NCBI RefSeq assembly: GCF_004798865.1 | Contig: NW_025335317.1 | Span: 25,012,092-25,076,091, forward strand | Direction of reading: 5' to 3' | Source of the DNA: Varanus komodoensis | Taxonomy: Eukaryota; Chordata; Lepidosauria; Squamata; Varanidae | Length of the DNA: 64,000 nucleotides | Shown: in pieces, positions 31,137 through 43,447 of the stretch | How the letters are laid out: the number at the start of each line of letters is the position of its first letter | Numbering within the stretch: position 1 is the stretch's first letter | Notes under the pieces: generated by a model | Told to the model about the DNA's origin: nothing | The model's input: the letters and a program-made list of their open reading frames with translations, nothing else | Databases searched by the model: none | Program-made: the position numbers and the translations under genes

Positions 31137-34100
31137 TATGTGAGAAATGTTTTGCATGCTCCCCTGCATAAAAAAATCTTTGCCCTGCAAGCTGAAAACA
31201 AGCACCATCAATGAAGCATTCAGAAAATGTGCAATGCGAAGTCATAGTCTAGCAAGGGCCCTCCCAGGTGAGTTCGCCAGAATTAGTTGCTACACCACTG
31301 AAACTATACTTGAAATTGTAACATTTGTTAGATTCTAGATTTGATACTGCTTCTTTCACAGCTTCAGTGTCTCCTTCACTATTAGAAGCACTTACTGGGA
31401 CTAATCAGCTATGATCAGAGCCTAAATATTTACTACCAGTGAATATATATGACACACAGGGCTTTAAAGAGGAAGAGAATAGGAAACTGGACATAAATTT
31501 CTTATGCAACAGTTCTTATGCATCAATAATTAAATCTGTGTAGCGAAAAAGAAAAGAAAGACTTTTCCTTTTTCTTGACTTTGTTTTGTTGAAATTCACA
31601 ATTCCAAGACAAATTCAAAAATGCCACCAAGACAAGCAGTCCAGCATCTCATTTTCTCTCACTTCCACAATGTCCCATTCCAAATTTTCCCGTCCCTCAG
31701 GATGGTGAAGCCATTGCGCTGGCGGAGGTGAGCAGATTCAAGAATAACAACACACTCAATAGCTGGTAGTTTAGTGTCCTGTCATGAGACTCCAGAACCT
31801 GCCAAGTGAGCAGGACCATCTCACCCCACCTATTGGGCAGGGCCACCCCAGCCTGGGCCACGATTGGCGGCCACATGCAGCAGGAATACTTCCTCCACCA
31901 CAGCCATTTTCAGCCTAACTCTTGAAAGCATGATTAGCCCCCTCCCATCCATTGGTCCAAGGCTGAGCTGACCTTTCAGGCCACCTTTCCCATATCCAAG
32001 ATGAAACCTGTCTTTGCTGAAGTCCACTACTCAAGCATGGTGTTTTTCATGCCTGAAAAAAGAGTGTCAACATGGACAAAGTTTTATTTCATCAATAGGT
32101 TAGTGGCATTAGGTGGCCTACCATACAGCTCTCTGTTTTGGAACTGGCATAGGATTAACTTCAAGTATGAAAAAGTATTCGGTCCAAGTATGCTTCAAAG
32201 AGAAAGAACTCTAAGAAGGGAAAGCAGGAGGGGCTGAGCATGCATGCAGGTCACTTAATCAGTTTTCTTTACTATGGTGAAATACACTGTACTTTACATG
32301 GAAATCATTATTTTAAGCTGGCATGTATACATGTAAATTTACAAATGTAAACATTATGCAAACTGGTGGGTCCTTTTGTCCTTTATATGGTAAAACTTGT
32401 TCTTTGGATGGGGTGACCCAACACGTACTTTAGATAAAAACCAACTGAAACATTTTCAATACATCTCTACTTCTTAAAAACCTCGATAGAAGATGGAATG
32501 TTGAGTGGATTTCCAACAAGTATGTATTTCATCAGCTCTTCATCTAGTATTCCTTGACAATGCAACAAGGAAAGAATCTTGGGTGGAAGTGGTAAAATTC
32601 TACCTTCACTGAAATGAAAACATGTTCAGCTATGACCTGGCAGGTTTCCACTGCTTATGATTCAAGAGAGAAGTCTATATAAACGAAGGACAGTTCAGCC
32701 CAGGTTACATGTCATGAGAACCCAGGGTTTTGTGACACTCTGGAATATCGGAATGAGCCAGGATGCTCCTCTGCAGAACTTGATTGCTCCTGCTGCCAGC
32801 AGGTGTGTATAAACAGTGAAGGTGCACCCCATCCCTGGGCTGTTTTAGTGCGAAATCTGAACCCAGGACTCTTTCTTATCTTCCCCGACAAGTCAGAGTT
32901 GGAACCCATGGTTTTAAAAGGATGGAAATAGATTTCCTTGACCCCTTCTCCTCATGACGGCCCCTCCAGATCACTGAAGAATGTCAAGGGACCTGCCTGA
33001 ATGAGGTAAGCTTTGGCGTGGAAGGACAGAGATCCAGAAGACGCAGGAAGGTATATCCTGAATCCATCTCATGGCTCTTCTGATCCAATCCAATTCATTT
33101 TGTTCCACCATGTAAATATCTAGAGTCCATTTCATTTCTTCAACATCAATAAGAGAAAAATAAATCCTTTACAGGCCTGTCTAAAAGATGGGTGGGGAGA
33201 GGGCACAGGGGAGAATACTTTGCAGGGAAATCCAGCTACAAGGAGTATTTACATCCTGACAGCATATTACACCATAGTACTGACTTGCTCCTAAAGCTTT
33301 GTACATCACTGACAAATACTGGCATACATTATTCTGGGAGGAAATTCAATGAAAAGACTCTTTGGATGAGCTCCCAGACAGCCAGATGCAAAGGCAAATA
33401 AGAAAGAAAAAAATCAGTTCTCTGAGATCTCTTTCTGCCTGAATTATTATTATTATTATTGAAGATCCTCTCATTCAGCCATAGTGTCTATTTTTCCTTT
33501 GTGTTGTAAGGATCTGTCATGATTCACTATTCAGGTATGTGGACTCCTTTGGGTCATCTTAAGATTGCTTGATACCAAGTTTCTTCCTATGGCATTAATA
33601 AGGCTTGTTTGTTGCTGTTCATATTGCTGAATAATTTCACAAGCAATTGTATATTGATTTATTACCAAGACAAGGACTAAAAGTATGCCTATCGGGAATA
33701 GTTTAACTTGCTGAAAGGACACTTTAAAATTCCAGTTGAAAATCCTGAATTTTTTGCATTAAACGGGAATGGTAAGACCTGAGTCCCTGAGGAACCATTT
33801 GGTTGGGGAGCATAGGAAGAACTGGAGTGCTTCCAGAGCTGATGTGCTGATCAATCACAGGCTGCTGAATTTTATGGACGAGAAAATTGCAGACCGCAAG
33901 TGGGAGACTGTGCATGTTAGGTGCCTAACTTACAGCAGGCAGCCCTCTATCTGAAGGCAGTCTCCATTCGGACAGGTGTCCAATCCAAGTCAAAAGCCAT
34001 GGGAAGGGTGTGCTGGGGCCTTATAGCCGCCCATTAGCAGCTGGACAGCAGACAGAGCAGACACACCGCTCACCTAGCCTGTCTTCTCTGCAGTGGCAAC

Positions 34101-37079
34101 ATGACTTCCTATTTACATTATACGTATTACTTATAAATGTTCATCTGTCTGAATAAATTTGCATATACAACAGTTATGCAAATTGAGCGTCCCCTTTACC
34201 AGTAACAGGTATGGCTTAATACTTCTTCCATAGAAAAACTCCTTGAACTTAGAACACTGGCATGCTATGAAAAAGCTAGCCCAGAATCCTGTCATCCTGA
34301 TATCAGTTTTCCATTCACATTATTAAGAAATTCAGCCAAATACTTATGGCCAAAAATGACCCAGGATGTGCAGAGACCCACTCTGATCTCCCTGTGCGCA
34401 TCTCATCTGCACCTCTCCACTCCCAATTCTGTATTCAGCACAAAGGTCCAAAGGGAGAGTGTACAGTTTCCAATCAAAGGGAAAATTCTGTGTGACTTCA
34501 GCTGAACAGTCTGCCTCTTCAGGCTTTCTCCCTAAACACTGTTATAGTGGAAGCTACATACAAGTAGCCAAGAAAATATATCAAAAATCAATTTGATTTT
34601 TAACAATAGCAGAGCAAAGAATACTTTGAAAGTATTGGTCTGTTTTTCTGAATTCAAGTATTTTTTTTCTCTCCAGATCAAGCTAGTGTTTTTTCCAGGA
34701 ATTAAGTGAGCCCACAACCAGAAAGCACTATTCCATTTTTCAGTTGAGAAGGATAAGAAATGTTTGGAGGGATGGAGTGGATATTCAGCAAGATCCACCA
34801 TAACATGCATTAATGGGAGAATTAGCAGTGGGAGAATTAGCAAAAAATTAGCATTCAAGATGGTTTACTGCTGCCGTTTTATATTCCATTATAAGAAACG
34901 CAGGACAAACATATTCTCTTTTTTCAAACAAAAGGATTTGTGCCTTTGCATGCAGTTGGAATAAAGGTCCATTTCATTTCTCCCAACTGTAGACAGACCA
35001 TAGAAACATTCAGCTAGACAGAGATATTAAATTTTCCTGAACAGTAACTGATGACAACCCATTCTAACTCCAAAGTCTGCAACATTTGGCTCTGATTTGT
35101 ATCTCAGTGTGACTCCCCACAAGACAAAATCATTTCTCTTTTAGACAGATAGGAAAAAATGTTAGAAATAACAGATTTTGTTACTCTGAAGAACAACTAG
35201 AGTAAATAGTCTGGTGGCATTATTTTGCTTTGATTGGATGCTTTACAAGTTTTCAGTGCAGGAAGGCAAATGTGTGCATTTTAATATAGTGCAATTGTGG
35301 AAAATATACCATCACAGCTTTTATGGATCCACATTTGCTGGTGGAAAAGTTCTTGCACCTTGCAGTGATTAGAGAAAAGGATCGAATGGAGTGCTCTGTT
35401 GTACAATCAGATTGGGTTAATTCGTAAGTGAAGACCAAGCTACTAAATCTTTCAGGAGCAATGTCCTCTTATTTGTATGAATTCAGGAAATATATTTTCC
35501 ATGTTGATTGTCTCTCAAATGAAAAAGAAAAATAGGAGTTCTTGACTTGAGAGATATACGTCTCCTAGCTTCTTCTAAGGTGAAGACGTTTGTGACCCAG
35601 CCACGCTAGGGGTCACACTGAAGGTAGCATCCCTCCAGGTGGCTTGTGCACTTAACCACAGAGTTCCCAGAAAGCCTCAAATCATGTGGACCCCACACTG
35701 TGCAGTAGCAGTGCTTGGGTGGTGTTGAATTTAGGAAGCTATCCTAAAACAGCATCAAAAACAGAGCCCGGAGACCAAGCTTGGGGTGGAATTTCATGTT
35801 CACAATGATTGGCAGAGCAGCATCCTGAACCCGAGGAACAACACCTTTTGACAAAGTTAGGAAACCACCAGGATCCAATTAGTTATAGATAAACCTGTGA
35901 GCCACCATCTCAACAACATAGCAGGTGATCAGCATGCAGAAGGTAAGCTCTAGGTGAGGAGCAATTAGAGCCAGAAGAACTAAAAGTAACATTCTGCCAA
36001 TTCTACTCAAATCAGCAGTGGAAACAACAGCATCTTGAAATGTTGTGACCTAAGGTTGCTGGCTTTAGTTTTTCCTTCTAAAAGTTTTACTAGAATAGGC
36101 AGCTACTAAACTAAAAATTCACTCTCCAGCTGACTCAAAGCTGGGTGCATTGGGATCAAGCAAAATGAAACGTCCTTTCTCTGTGTCAGATTGGATATAG
36201 CCATGAATTCACAGTCCTTAGAGCTTCATTCATATTTATGTAACCAAGAAGCAGAGTCTTCCAGCAGAGAAAATAGGATTTAATTCAATGCCATCTTCTT
36301 CCCTTTTTTATGTCATTTTAATACAGTTGTCCATCAACCCAGAGCATATTACATGTGACTGGGCTGACAGTATGAAGGTTCTGAGACAACTTTGGGGAAT
36401 GTGTGGTCTCTTCAGGACATGAACTCAGTTCTTCCAATCATTTCCAAAAATAACAGACTAGAGTTGAAATTGAGGAAACAAAGGACATAGTGCTGATATA
36501 CAAGATTAACTTGTTGCTCACAGTGCTTTGCTCCTGCTTTTTCTTTTACAAGAATAAATAGGGACTAAGGTTTACATTTCATTTAAACTGAAAAATGCTG
36601 AATGAAATCTGCTGCAAGGAATACAAGGCTGTGATATTTGGTAAAAAGATTGTGTACCTAGCTGCAATGTTGCCGAGCTTGGCTCATGGCACAGTTGCCA
36701 TGGGGATGCGGTCCCCTGTGATGAATACTTCCTGCCAACAGGGGAGAAGCCACCACATGAGGGGTCTCCATGCCCCTGCCCATGACCATCACAAATGAGG
36801 AAGTGCTTCTGTACCTTACAGTGGAGGAAACAAGCATTAGTCATGACAACGCCATTTTGGCAGTATCCCCATGGTGAATATTGCAGTGCAATAATTCCCA
36901 GTTTCTTGAACTGGGAATTCTATGTGTTGTAATCTCCACTTAGGAATGCCAAAGGAGTGCTAAGCCTAGGTAGAATTTGTATTAAGCCATAAAGTGAAAT
37001 CCTGTCACTACTAAATCCTCAGCACCAGAGATAGTTGTTTCTGGATACTTCATGTCTTAAAGCAGCTTTCCCTAAAAAC
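31137..37079. other. Long non-coding stretch, no recognised gene
   Basis: About 6 kb with no exon, no clear LINE or SINE and no long frame. Local features are a short (ATT)n near 33438-33458 and a GC-richer patch at 31690-31990 whose minus-strand frame shows no domain. AT-rich blocks at 34500-35560 also show nothing recognisable. Old, unrecognisable repeats are likely. Confidence 0.45.
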
Positions 37080-37345
37080 AGAAATGACAAAACTGAGGCT
37101 TTCATACTTTGGCCACACCATGAAAAGGTAAACTCCCTAGAGAAGACAATGTCAGAGAAAGTCAAGGCAGAAGGAGAAAGGGAAAACTATATATGAGAAG
37201 GACTGATTTCGTAAAGGAAACAACACCCTGGAATTTACAAGATCTGAACTGGGCTGCATGGTTAGGACGTTCTGGAGAACTTTCATTCATAGGATCACCG
37301 CATGTCAGAAATGGCTTGATGACACATAACAATACCTCTTAAAGC
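37080..37345 (+). mobile_element. Decayed RTE/Bov-B-like LINE 3' end
   Basis: In broken frames the sequence matches the 20.9 kb relic: actgaggctttcatactttgg (LRLSYFGH-like), tagagaagacaatgtcagag (LEKTMSE-like) and aacaacaccctggaatttac. It ends with the family tail cataggatcaccgcatgtca followed by gaaatggcttgatgacac. It is more decayed than the 20.9 kb copy. Confidence 0.65.
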
Positions 37346-39637
37346 AGAGCTGCAGAACTCCAAGCTCATGAGCCAAATCCAGTCTACGTGGAATCCCAGT
37401 CTATCTTCCCTCCATCAAGGCTCCTCACATGGCCATGCCTCAGTCCCTCAGCCCTGCTTCCTCTCCAATCCCTCCAGACATTTCTTGGTTTGCTGCCATT
37501 TGCTTTAATCTTCCACTTACTAGGAAGCCAAAATACTGCATCTAAGTCTGGCTTCCTACCACTGGTAGTAAGAGTTACTCTCATCCTATACTCTGGGATA
37601 ATTCCAATGCCCTACCTCACATTCTGTACTGCAATTTACACACTATTTTAAAATATTCCAAAATTTCATCTTCCTTTTTACATTTGTTTGCTTTTTTAAA
37701 TAAAAGTTGTCCTCTTAAAAGTTATAGTTTTATATTTTGGAATATAGAAATCCTCGCCTCCCTACCTTCAACACCGCCCCCCCCCCAAAAAAAAAATCCA
37801 GGGTTTTTTCCATTCAGGTTCCTTCTATGGGAAAAGGAGATGAGCTCCAGGATATGTGAATGAGTCACCAGCTGGCTAATTGCCTCCTCAAATGCAGAGC
37901 ACAGCCAGCAGGAGAAAGATACAATGCAACTAGTTTGAATCCACAAAATGTATCAGCCTGGAATGTGGCACTGGCCCATTGTTAGTGCGAATGGATACTG
38001 CTGCACATATAATCTTGCTGGGGACTAGCAAATTGCCACCAGCTGATTCTCCAATTGCTATTCATATACTGGGCCAGATCACTCATTGTCTTTCTGGAAT
38101 TTCCTACCTCAGATTGTACAAAGCAAACATTGAAGCCTGTTAAATTCTGATTGTTTTATTTTTTTTTATCTGTCATTCAATATTTCCATGTGTCATGGTG
38201 TTTTCTTGATTTTTCCTGATGATTTCTCGATGTTTCTATATTTTCCTTGTGTGCTTCTATATCATTCTTGTATATTATTCATTCAACATCTCCTCCTCCT
38301 CCCTTCAATGTGTATGTGGCACAAACTCCATAAAACTCTCCGTGTAATTTTTTTTTCTTTGTAGTTTGTCTTAAACTTGCTACCCCTCAGAACTGTTGTA
38401 ATTTAGGAATTTATGTTTGCTTTACATAAACTGTTGAATGTTTGACTGCATGCTCCCTTCTGGATCCAGACATTCATTCTTTGCAGGTCTGTAATCCTGA
38501 CACTAGGAAACAAAAGTAACCCAAAGGCACCATAGGAATACCTGTTGGGGTATTTTGATACCCCACTCAACATCTCCCCTCCTCCCAAAAAATAGGGCAC
38601 AAAAAGGGTTCAGTATAGATGATTTTGGTCTCATTTTAAAACTAAAATTCTTAGGTAAAACCTGCAACAAACAGAAATAAAACCCATTGAGGGAAAGTTG
38701 TGCCATGATTTTGTAATGTTAGAAGGCCAAACTATTGTTATGCAGGAAAAAAAAGGCAATGCACCTGGGAGTTGTTATGCAGATTGTCTCATTTTGCTTA
38801 GGCTCTGGGAGGCTTAAAGCTTAATTGCCCATACTTGCTGAAAGCAGAAAGCCCTTCTTAAGCTGATTGTAACCCCTTGGGAGAACATTTCACCCAGAAC
38901 AAAGGCTTTCAGATGTAGCATTTTTCTTGCCTGAGGCAAGTCCTGATGGGCTCAAAAAATGGCCCAACAATATAACCAGTGCTAGGTGTTTGTTTTGAGG
39001 GGAAGAAGTTGAACTGAAATGTGCTGCTACTTTTGGCAAACTGGCCCTGCCACCTTGGCCCACAATCCAGTCTATGTTTGGTCCCACATACCATCGAAAA
39101 GTGGCCCCCAAGGTTTCTGGACATTGAATTTGGCCCTTGAGCTGAAAGAATTTAGAGGCTCCATGAACACTTTGGCCATTTTTATAATTGCCTATAATGC
39201 TGTGGCATAATCTTTGGGTGCCTGCATACATAGTGTGGTGAATTATTCTTTCAAGAAATTTCTAGGAAATTTACATCTAGAAAATGTGAAAGTAAAGCTA
39301 GATAAAGCTTCCCTCCATTTCAGTCATCCTGGGTCAAGAGTGTTTGCTGAGACTTTCTGTGCAGTGGTCATTTTAATAAAATTTGATGTTTATAGAAGAC
39401 TTGGATGCTGCAGACGTAAGTAAGTAGCAGACTTTATCTATGCCATCAAAGGGGAGTGAACAGAAGGATATCCATTTGGCTGACAGAGAGTTGTATCTAA
39501 TGCTAGTCTTAGAATCAACCCATTGAGATTTATGGGACTTAAGTTAGCCTAACACTGGATTCTACCCAAAGGGCTCAAAATATTATTTTTGTTTCCCTTT
39601 CCCTAAACCCTGCAGCAAGAAGAATTTCAGCCCCAGT
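37346..39637. other. Non-coding DNA, no recognised gene
   Basis: No exon or clear family. The words gagccaaatccagtct (37370) and ggcccacaatccagtct (39055) recur and also resemble gggccaaacccggcct near 9440, so an unrecognised dispersed repeat is possible. A C-to-A homopolymer junction lies near 37777-37796. Confidence 0.45.
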
Positions 39638-39962
39638 AACATAATGATTCCTTGGATTGCAAAGAGATCAATCCAGTCAGTCTTAGAGGAGATCAACCCC
39701 GACTGCTCTTTAGAAGGCCAGATCCTGAAGATGAAACTCAAACACTTTAGCCACCAAATGAAAAGGAAAGACTCACTGGAAAAGAGTCTAATGCTGGGAA
39801 CAAGTGAAGGCAAAAGAAGAAGGAGATGGCAGAGGATGAGGTGGCTGGATGGAGTCACTGAAGCAGTCGGCGTGAGCTTAGCTGGACTCCAGGGGATGGT
39901 GGAGGACAGGAGAGCCTGGAGGAATGTTGTCCATGGGGTCGTGACTAACATAAAACATAATG
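39638..39962 (+). mobile_element. 5'-truncated Bov-B LINE with 9-bp target duplication
   Basis: The element at about 39647-39953 lies between direct repeats aacataatg (39638-39646 and 39954-39962). One open frame reads the Bov-B ORF2 C-terminus: a WIAKRSIQSVLEEINPDCSLE start, LKHFSHQMKRKDSLEKSLMLG, then KRRRRWQRMRWLDGVTEA and the WRNVVHGVVT end. The usual 3' end follows within a few bases. It is 5'-truncated like most Bov-B copies and is the counterpart, in opposite orientation, of the 3' part of the 41.9 kb copy. Confidence 0.92.
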
Positions 39963-41920
39963 TCCTCTGCAATGTAGGGTAGAAAACTGGAGCCGTAAAT
40001 GTCCTAAAAGCTTAAGGGAAGCTTTACATAGGAACCCAACATCCCCATGCATCCCCAACATTCCTGCTTTTAACGGGAAGCTCTGGAGAGGGATTCCACA
40101 TCGCAGAAGCTGGTGTCTCTATGTCAGTGGGGTGGTGCATCCATTCTGGGCCACAATATGAACTTTAAAGGAGCTATCTATGCTGCTGAACCTCATATGA
40201 AGAATTAGCACTATCAATATTGCCTTTAAAGTTCAGACAAAAATACAGAGTGGATGCATCACCCTCATGGGTAGTGGAGCCACCAGCCTTCACTGATTCT
40301 AGTACATTCAGCTGCCAATACTTACAATCCCGCCTGTAATCAAGGACCTTGACAGTGAAGGTTGTCAGCTGCAACCCTGGGGTTCCAAGTGCACTCAGCC
40401 AGATGTAAGACAAATATCTCTTCAGAAGTTGGGGGTATAGTCAGTACTCCGAGAGCTTTTGAAAACAAGAGTAGATGCATAGTCTTATCCTTTTCTCCAC
40501 AAAAATGCCTGAAATCAACTGTCGTGTCTTTGTAATCAGCTTAAATTACAGGGGAATAAATGCCTCCATACCCAGCTGGGCAGTGCTAAGGTCACCATCA
40601 ATATTCATCCCAAAGCAACAATGACCCCCATCCACTTGACAAAGTGAAATGCTTCTTGATATAAAAGTCCTAACCTATCAACTCTAAATTCAGAAACCAC
40701 AAGAGTAAAAAGATGGATGTAAAGGCCCCATATTGGTAAGAAGGTGGCTATTCTACATGAGGTTGTTATATTGCAGCATTTACTTTCAACGTAATGGTAG
40801 AAATGAGGTCAGAGTACTACACAGGAAGCATTTCTTTTCTTGCTTTTCCACTAAATAACCTCTAGGTGGCACTGTGGTATAGCACAAACACACAAATAAC
40901 AATGCTGTTTTCTTTTCACCATCAGAAACAATCACCCATTTTTCCTGCTTTAACCCCAAACTGGAGAGTCATTGCATCATTTAAAGAATCCATAAACAGC
41001 TTTGAGTAGGGAATGTGAGTGCACAATAAATGTTTCATGTGGCATCTCCTAGCCGCTTGGTTGCCCTGAGTCTGATGATATATTCCTCAGATCTATGAGC
41101 AATGCAGTCTTGGTGACCTAAGCAAAGGCAGTCAAAGTTTTTAAAAGCAACAGAAAATTGATGCAGAGTCATAGTGGGACTTTTTGAAGTGCAGACACTC
41201 GTCATGAGTTCCTGCAGCAACTCCCTGAAGGACAATCCAAAAATCCAGGCAACTGTGTTGATCCATATGTTCTAGCAGTTTGCATCCATCTCAAGAAGAG
41301 GTCTTAACTGCATATTGAAGATCAAGCCAGCCCACATATGTTGCATTACGATAGGGAACAAAGCATAATTGCTAGAAAAATTAATTAACCTTCAGCTACT
41401 ATAAATATTGCAAATAAACTCAGAGGGAACAGTGAACTGATCATGTCCTTGCTAATAAAGAAGTGCAGGTGCTGCAAACCAAAGACCCCTGGCTCTGCTA
41501 CAAGATTATAGCCGATCCTGACGCCATCAGCAGATATATAACCATTTGGTAACACAATAGACCATACAGCACAAAAGGAGATCCAGTGGTAAATTATACT
41601 CTATTATTTCTCCTTAATCTGATCAAGGAAGCTTCAGATGGAGAACTCCTGGTACTACCAGTGAGCAGGCTTAGCACAAGTTTCCCTTTGCTCCTTAACA
41701 GATCTTCTGTGGCAAGAGAAAAGACAGAAGCAGCAGTGGAAAAATACGAAAACAGCAGTGTTATTGAATAAAGACATCATCGTCTGGACTCTCATAAAGT
41801 TCTGTGGGGTACAAATAAAGGCTAGAAGAATCCCAACTATCAACTTCCAGTATTTTACCATGTCAGGATATGTATAGTATGCATGCTCCAAAACTGCCCA
41901 TACACATTCGCATTTTCCAT
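39963..41920. other. Non-coding DNA containing one palindromic element
   Basis: Apart from the inverted-repeat element at 40130-40264, nothing is recognised. The word ctctaggtggcactgtg at 40860-40876 recurs in inverted form near 61608-61626, a hint of another small dispersed element. Confidence 0.45.
40130..40264. mobile_element. Palindromic MITE-like element, about 130 bp
   Basis: The left arm (ggtggtgcatccattctg, then tgaactttaaagg) pairs with the complement of the right arm (gggtgatgcatccactctg, then tgaactttaaagg). Arms of about 50 bp surround a loop of about 30 bp. There is no coding capacity. The chance minus-strand frame at 40174-40413 runs through it and is not a gene. A fold of this kind fits a short non-autonomous DNA transposon; the family is unknown. 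Confidence 0.6.
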
Positions 41921-41994
41921 CTGCATCGTTTTGTTGTTGTTAGTTGTGAAGTCGTGCCCAACTCATTGCAACCCCATGGACAACACACCTCCAG

Positions 41995-43368
41995 GCCTTC
42001 CTGTCCTCCACCATCCGCCAGAGTCCACTCAAGCTCACACCAACTGCCTCAGAGACTCCATCCAGCCACCTCATCCTCTGCCATTCCCTTCTTCTTTGCC
42101 ATCTATTGTTCCCAGCATTAGGCTCTTCTCCAGGGAGTCCTTCCTTCTCATTAGGTGACCGAAGTATTTGAGTTTCATCTTCAGTATCTGGCCTTCTAAA
42201 GAGCAGTCAGGGTTGATCTCCTCTAGGACTGACTGGTTTGATCACCTTGCTGTCCAAGGGACTCGCAGGAGTCTCCTCCAGCACCACAATTCAAAGGCCT
42301 CAATCCTTTGGCTCTCAGCCTTCCTTATGGTCCAACTTTCACAGCCATACATTGCAACTGGGAAACCATAGCCTTGACTATACGCACTTTTGTTGGCAGG
42401 GTGATGTCTCTGCTTTTTAGTATGCTATCTAGATTTGCCACAGCTTTCCTCCCCAGGAGCAAGCGTCTTTTAATTTCTTGGCTGCAGGCCCATCTGCGGT
42501 GATCTGGAGTCTGGGAAAATAAAATCTGTCACTACTTCCATTTCTTCCCCATCTATTTGCCAGGAAGTGAGAGGAACGGATGCCATGATCTTCGTTTTCT
42601 TAATGCTGAGTTTCAAGCCTACTTTTGCGCTCTCCTCCTTCACCCGCGTCAAGAGGCTCTTTAGTTCCTCTTCACTTTCTGCCATGAGAGTGGTATCATC
42701 TGCATATCTGAGGTTGTTGATATTTCTCCCAGCAATCTTAATTCCAACTGGTGATTCATCTAGCTCCGCCTTTCTCATGATGTGTTCTGCATATAAGTTA
42801 AATAGGCAGGGCGGCAGTACACAGCCTTGCCGAACTCCGTTCTCAATTTTGAACCAATCAGTGGTTCCTTGTCCAGTTCTTACTGTCGCTTCTTGACCTG
42901 CATATACAGTAGGTTTCTCAAGAGACAAATAAAATGGTCTGGTACTCCCATCTCTTTAAGAACTTGCCACAATTTGTTGTGATCCACACAATCAAAGGCT
43001 TTACGTAGCATAGTCAATGAAGCAGATGTTTTTCTGGAACTCCCTAGCTTTCTCCATAATCCAGCGTATGTTGGCAATTTGATCTCTAGTTCCTCTCCTT
43101 CTTGGAAATCCTGCCTGTACTTCTGGTAGTTCTCGATCCACATACTGCTGGAGCCTAGCTTGTAGGATTTTGAGCATCACTTTGCTAGCATGTGAAATGA
43201 GTGCAATGGTGCGTTAGTTTGAACATTCTTTGGCGTTGCCTTTCTTTGGGATTGAAATGTAAGCTGACTTTCTCCCTTGCTTTTGCTTCCCTTCTTTCCT
43301 CAGCTATTTGGAAAGCTTTCTCAGATAGCCATTTTGCTTTCTTGCATTTCTTTTTCTTTGGGATGGTT
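41995..43368 (-). pseudogene. Bov-B ORF2 remnant: RT and C-terminus
   Basis: On the minus strand, after a KAKWLSEKAFQIAEERREAK linker, the sequence jumps into IPKKGNAKECSN. RT blocks follow (YVDRELPEVQAGF, a DCVDHNKLW block, YAGQEATVRTGQGTTDWF, GVRQGCVLPPCLFNLYAEHIM). The catalytic YADD is intact in NNLRYADDTTLMAE, near 42700. The thumb region follows, then the C-terminal SLEGQ..LKYFGHLMRRKDSLEKSLMLG block near 42080-42200. Several frame slips and stops separate these blocks. This is the reverse transcriptase half of Bov-B and cannot be expressed as one protein. Confidence 0.9.
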
Positions 43369-43447
43369 TTAGAAACATAGAAACAGAGCGAGTCAGAAGA
43401 GGCCTCCCGGGCCATCTAGTCTGACCTCTGGCACCAGCCGGCTCCGC

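Noticed and set aside
40174-40413. 79-codon minus-strand frame as a possible small gene
   Set aside because: It runs across the arms of the palindromic element at 40130-40264 and has no recognisable domain; the open frame is a by-product of that sequence.
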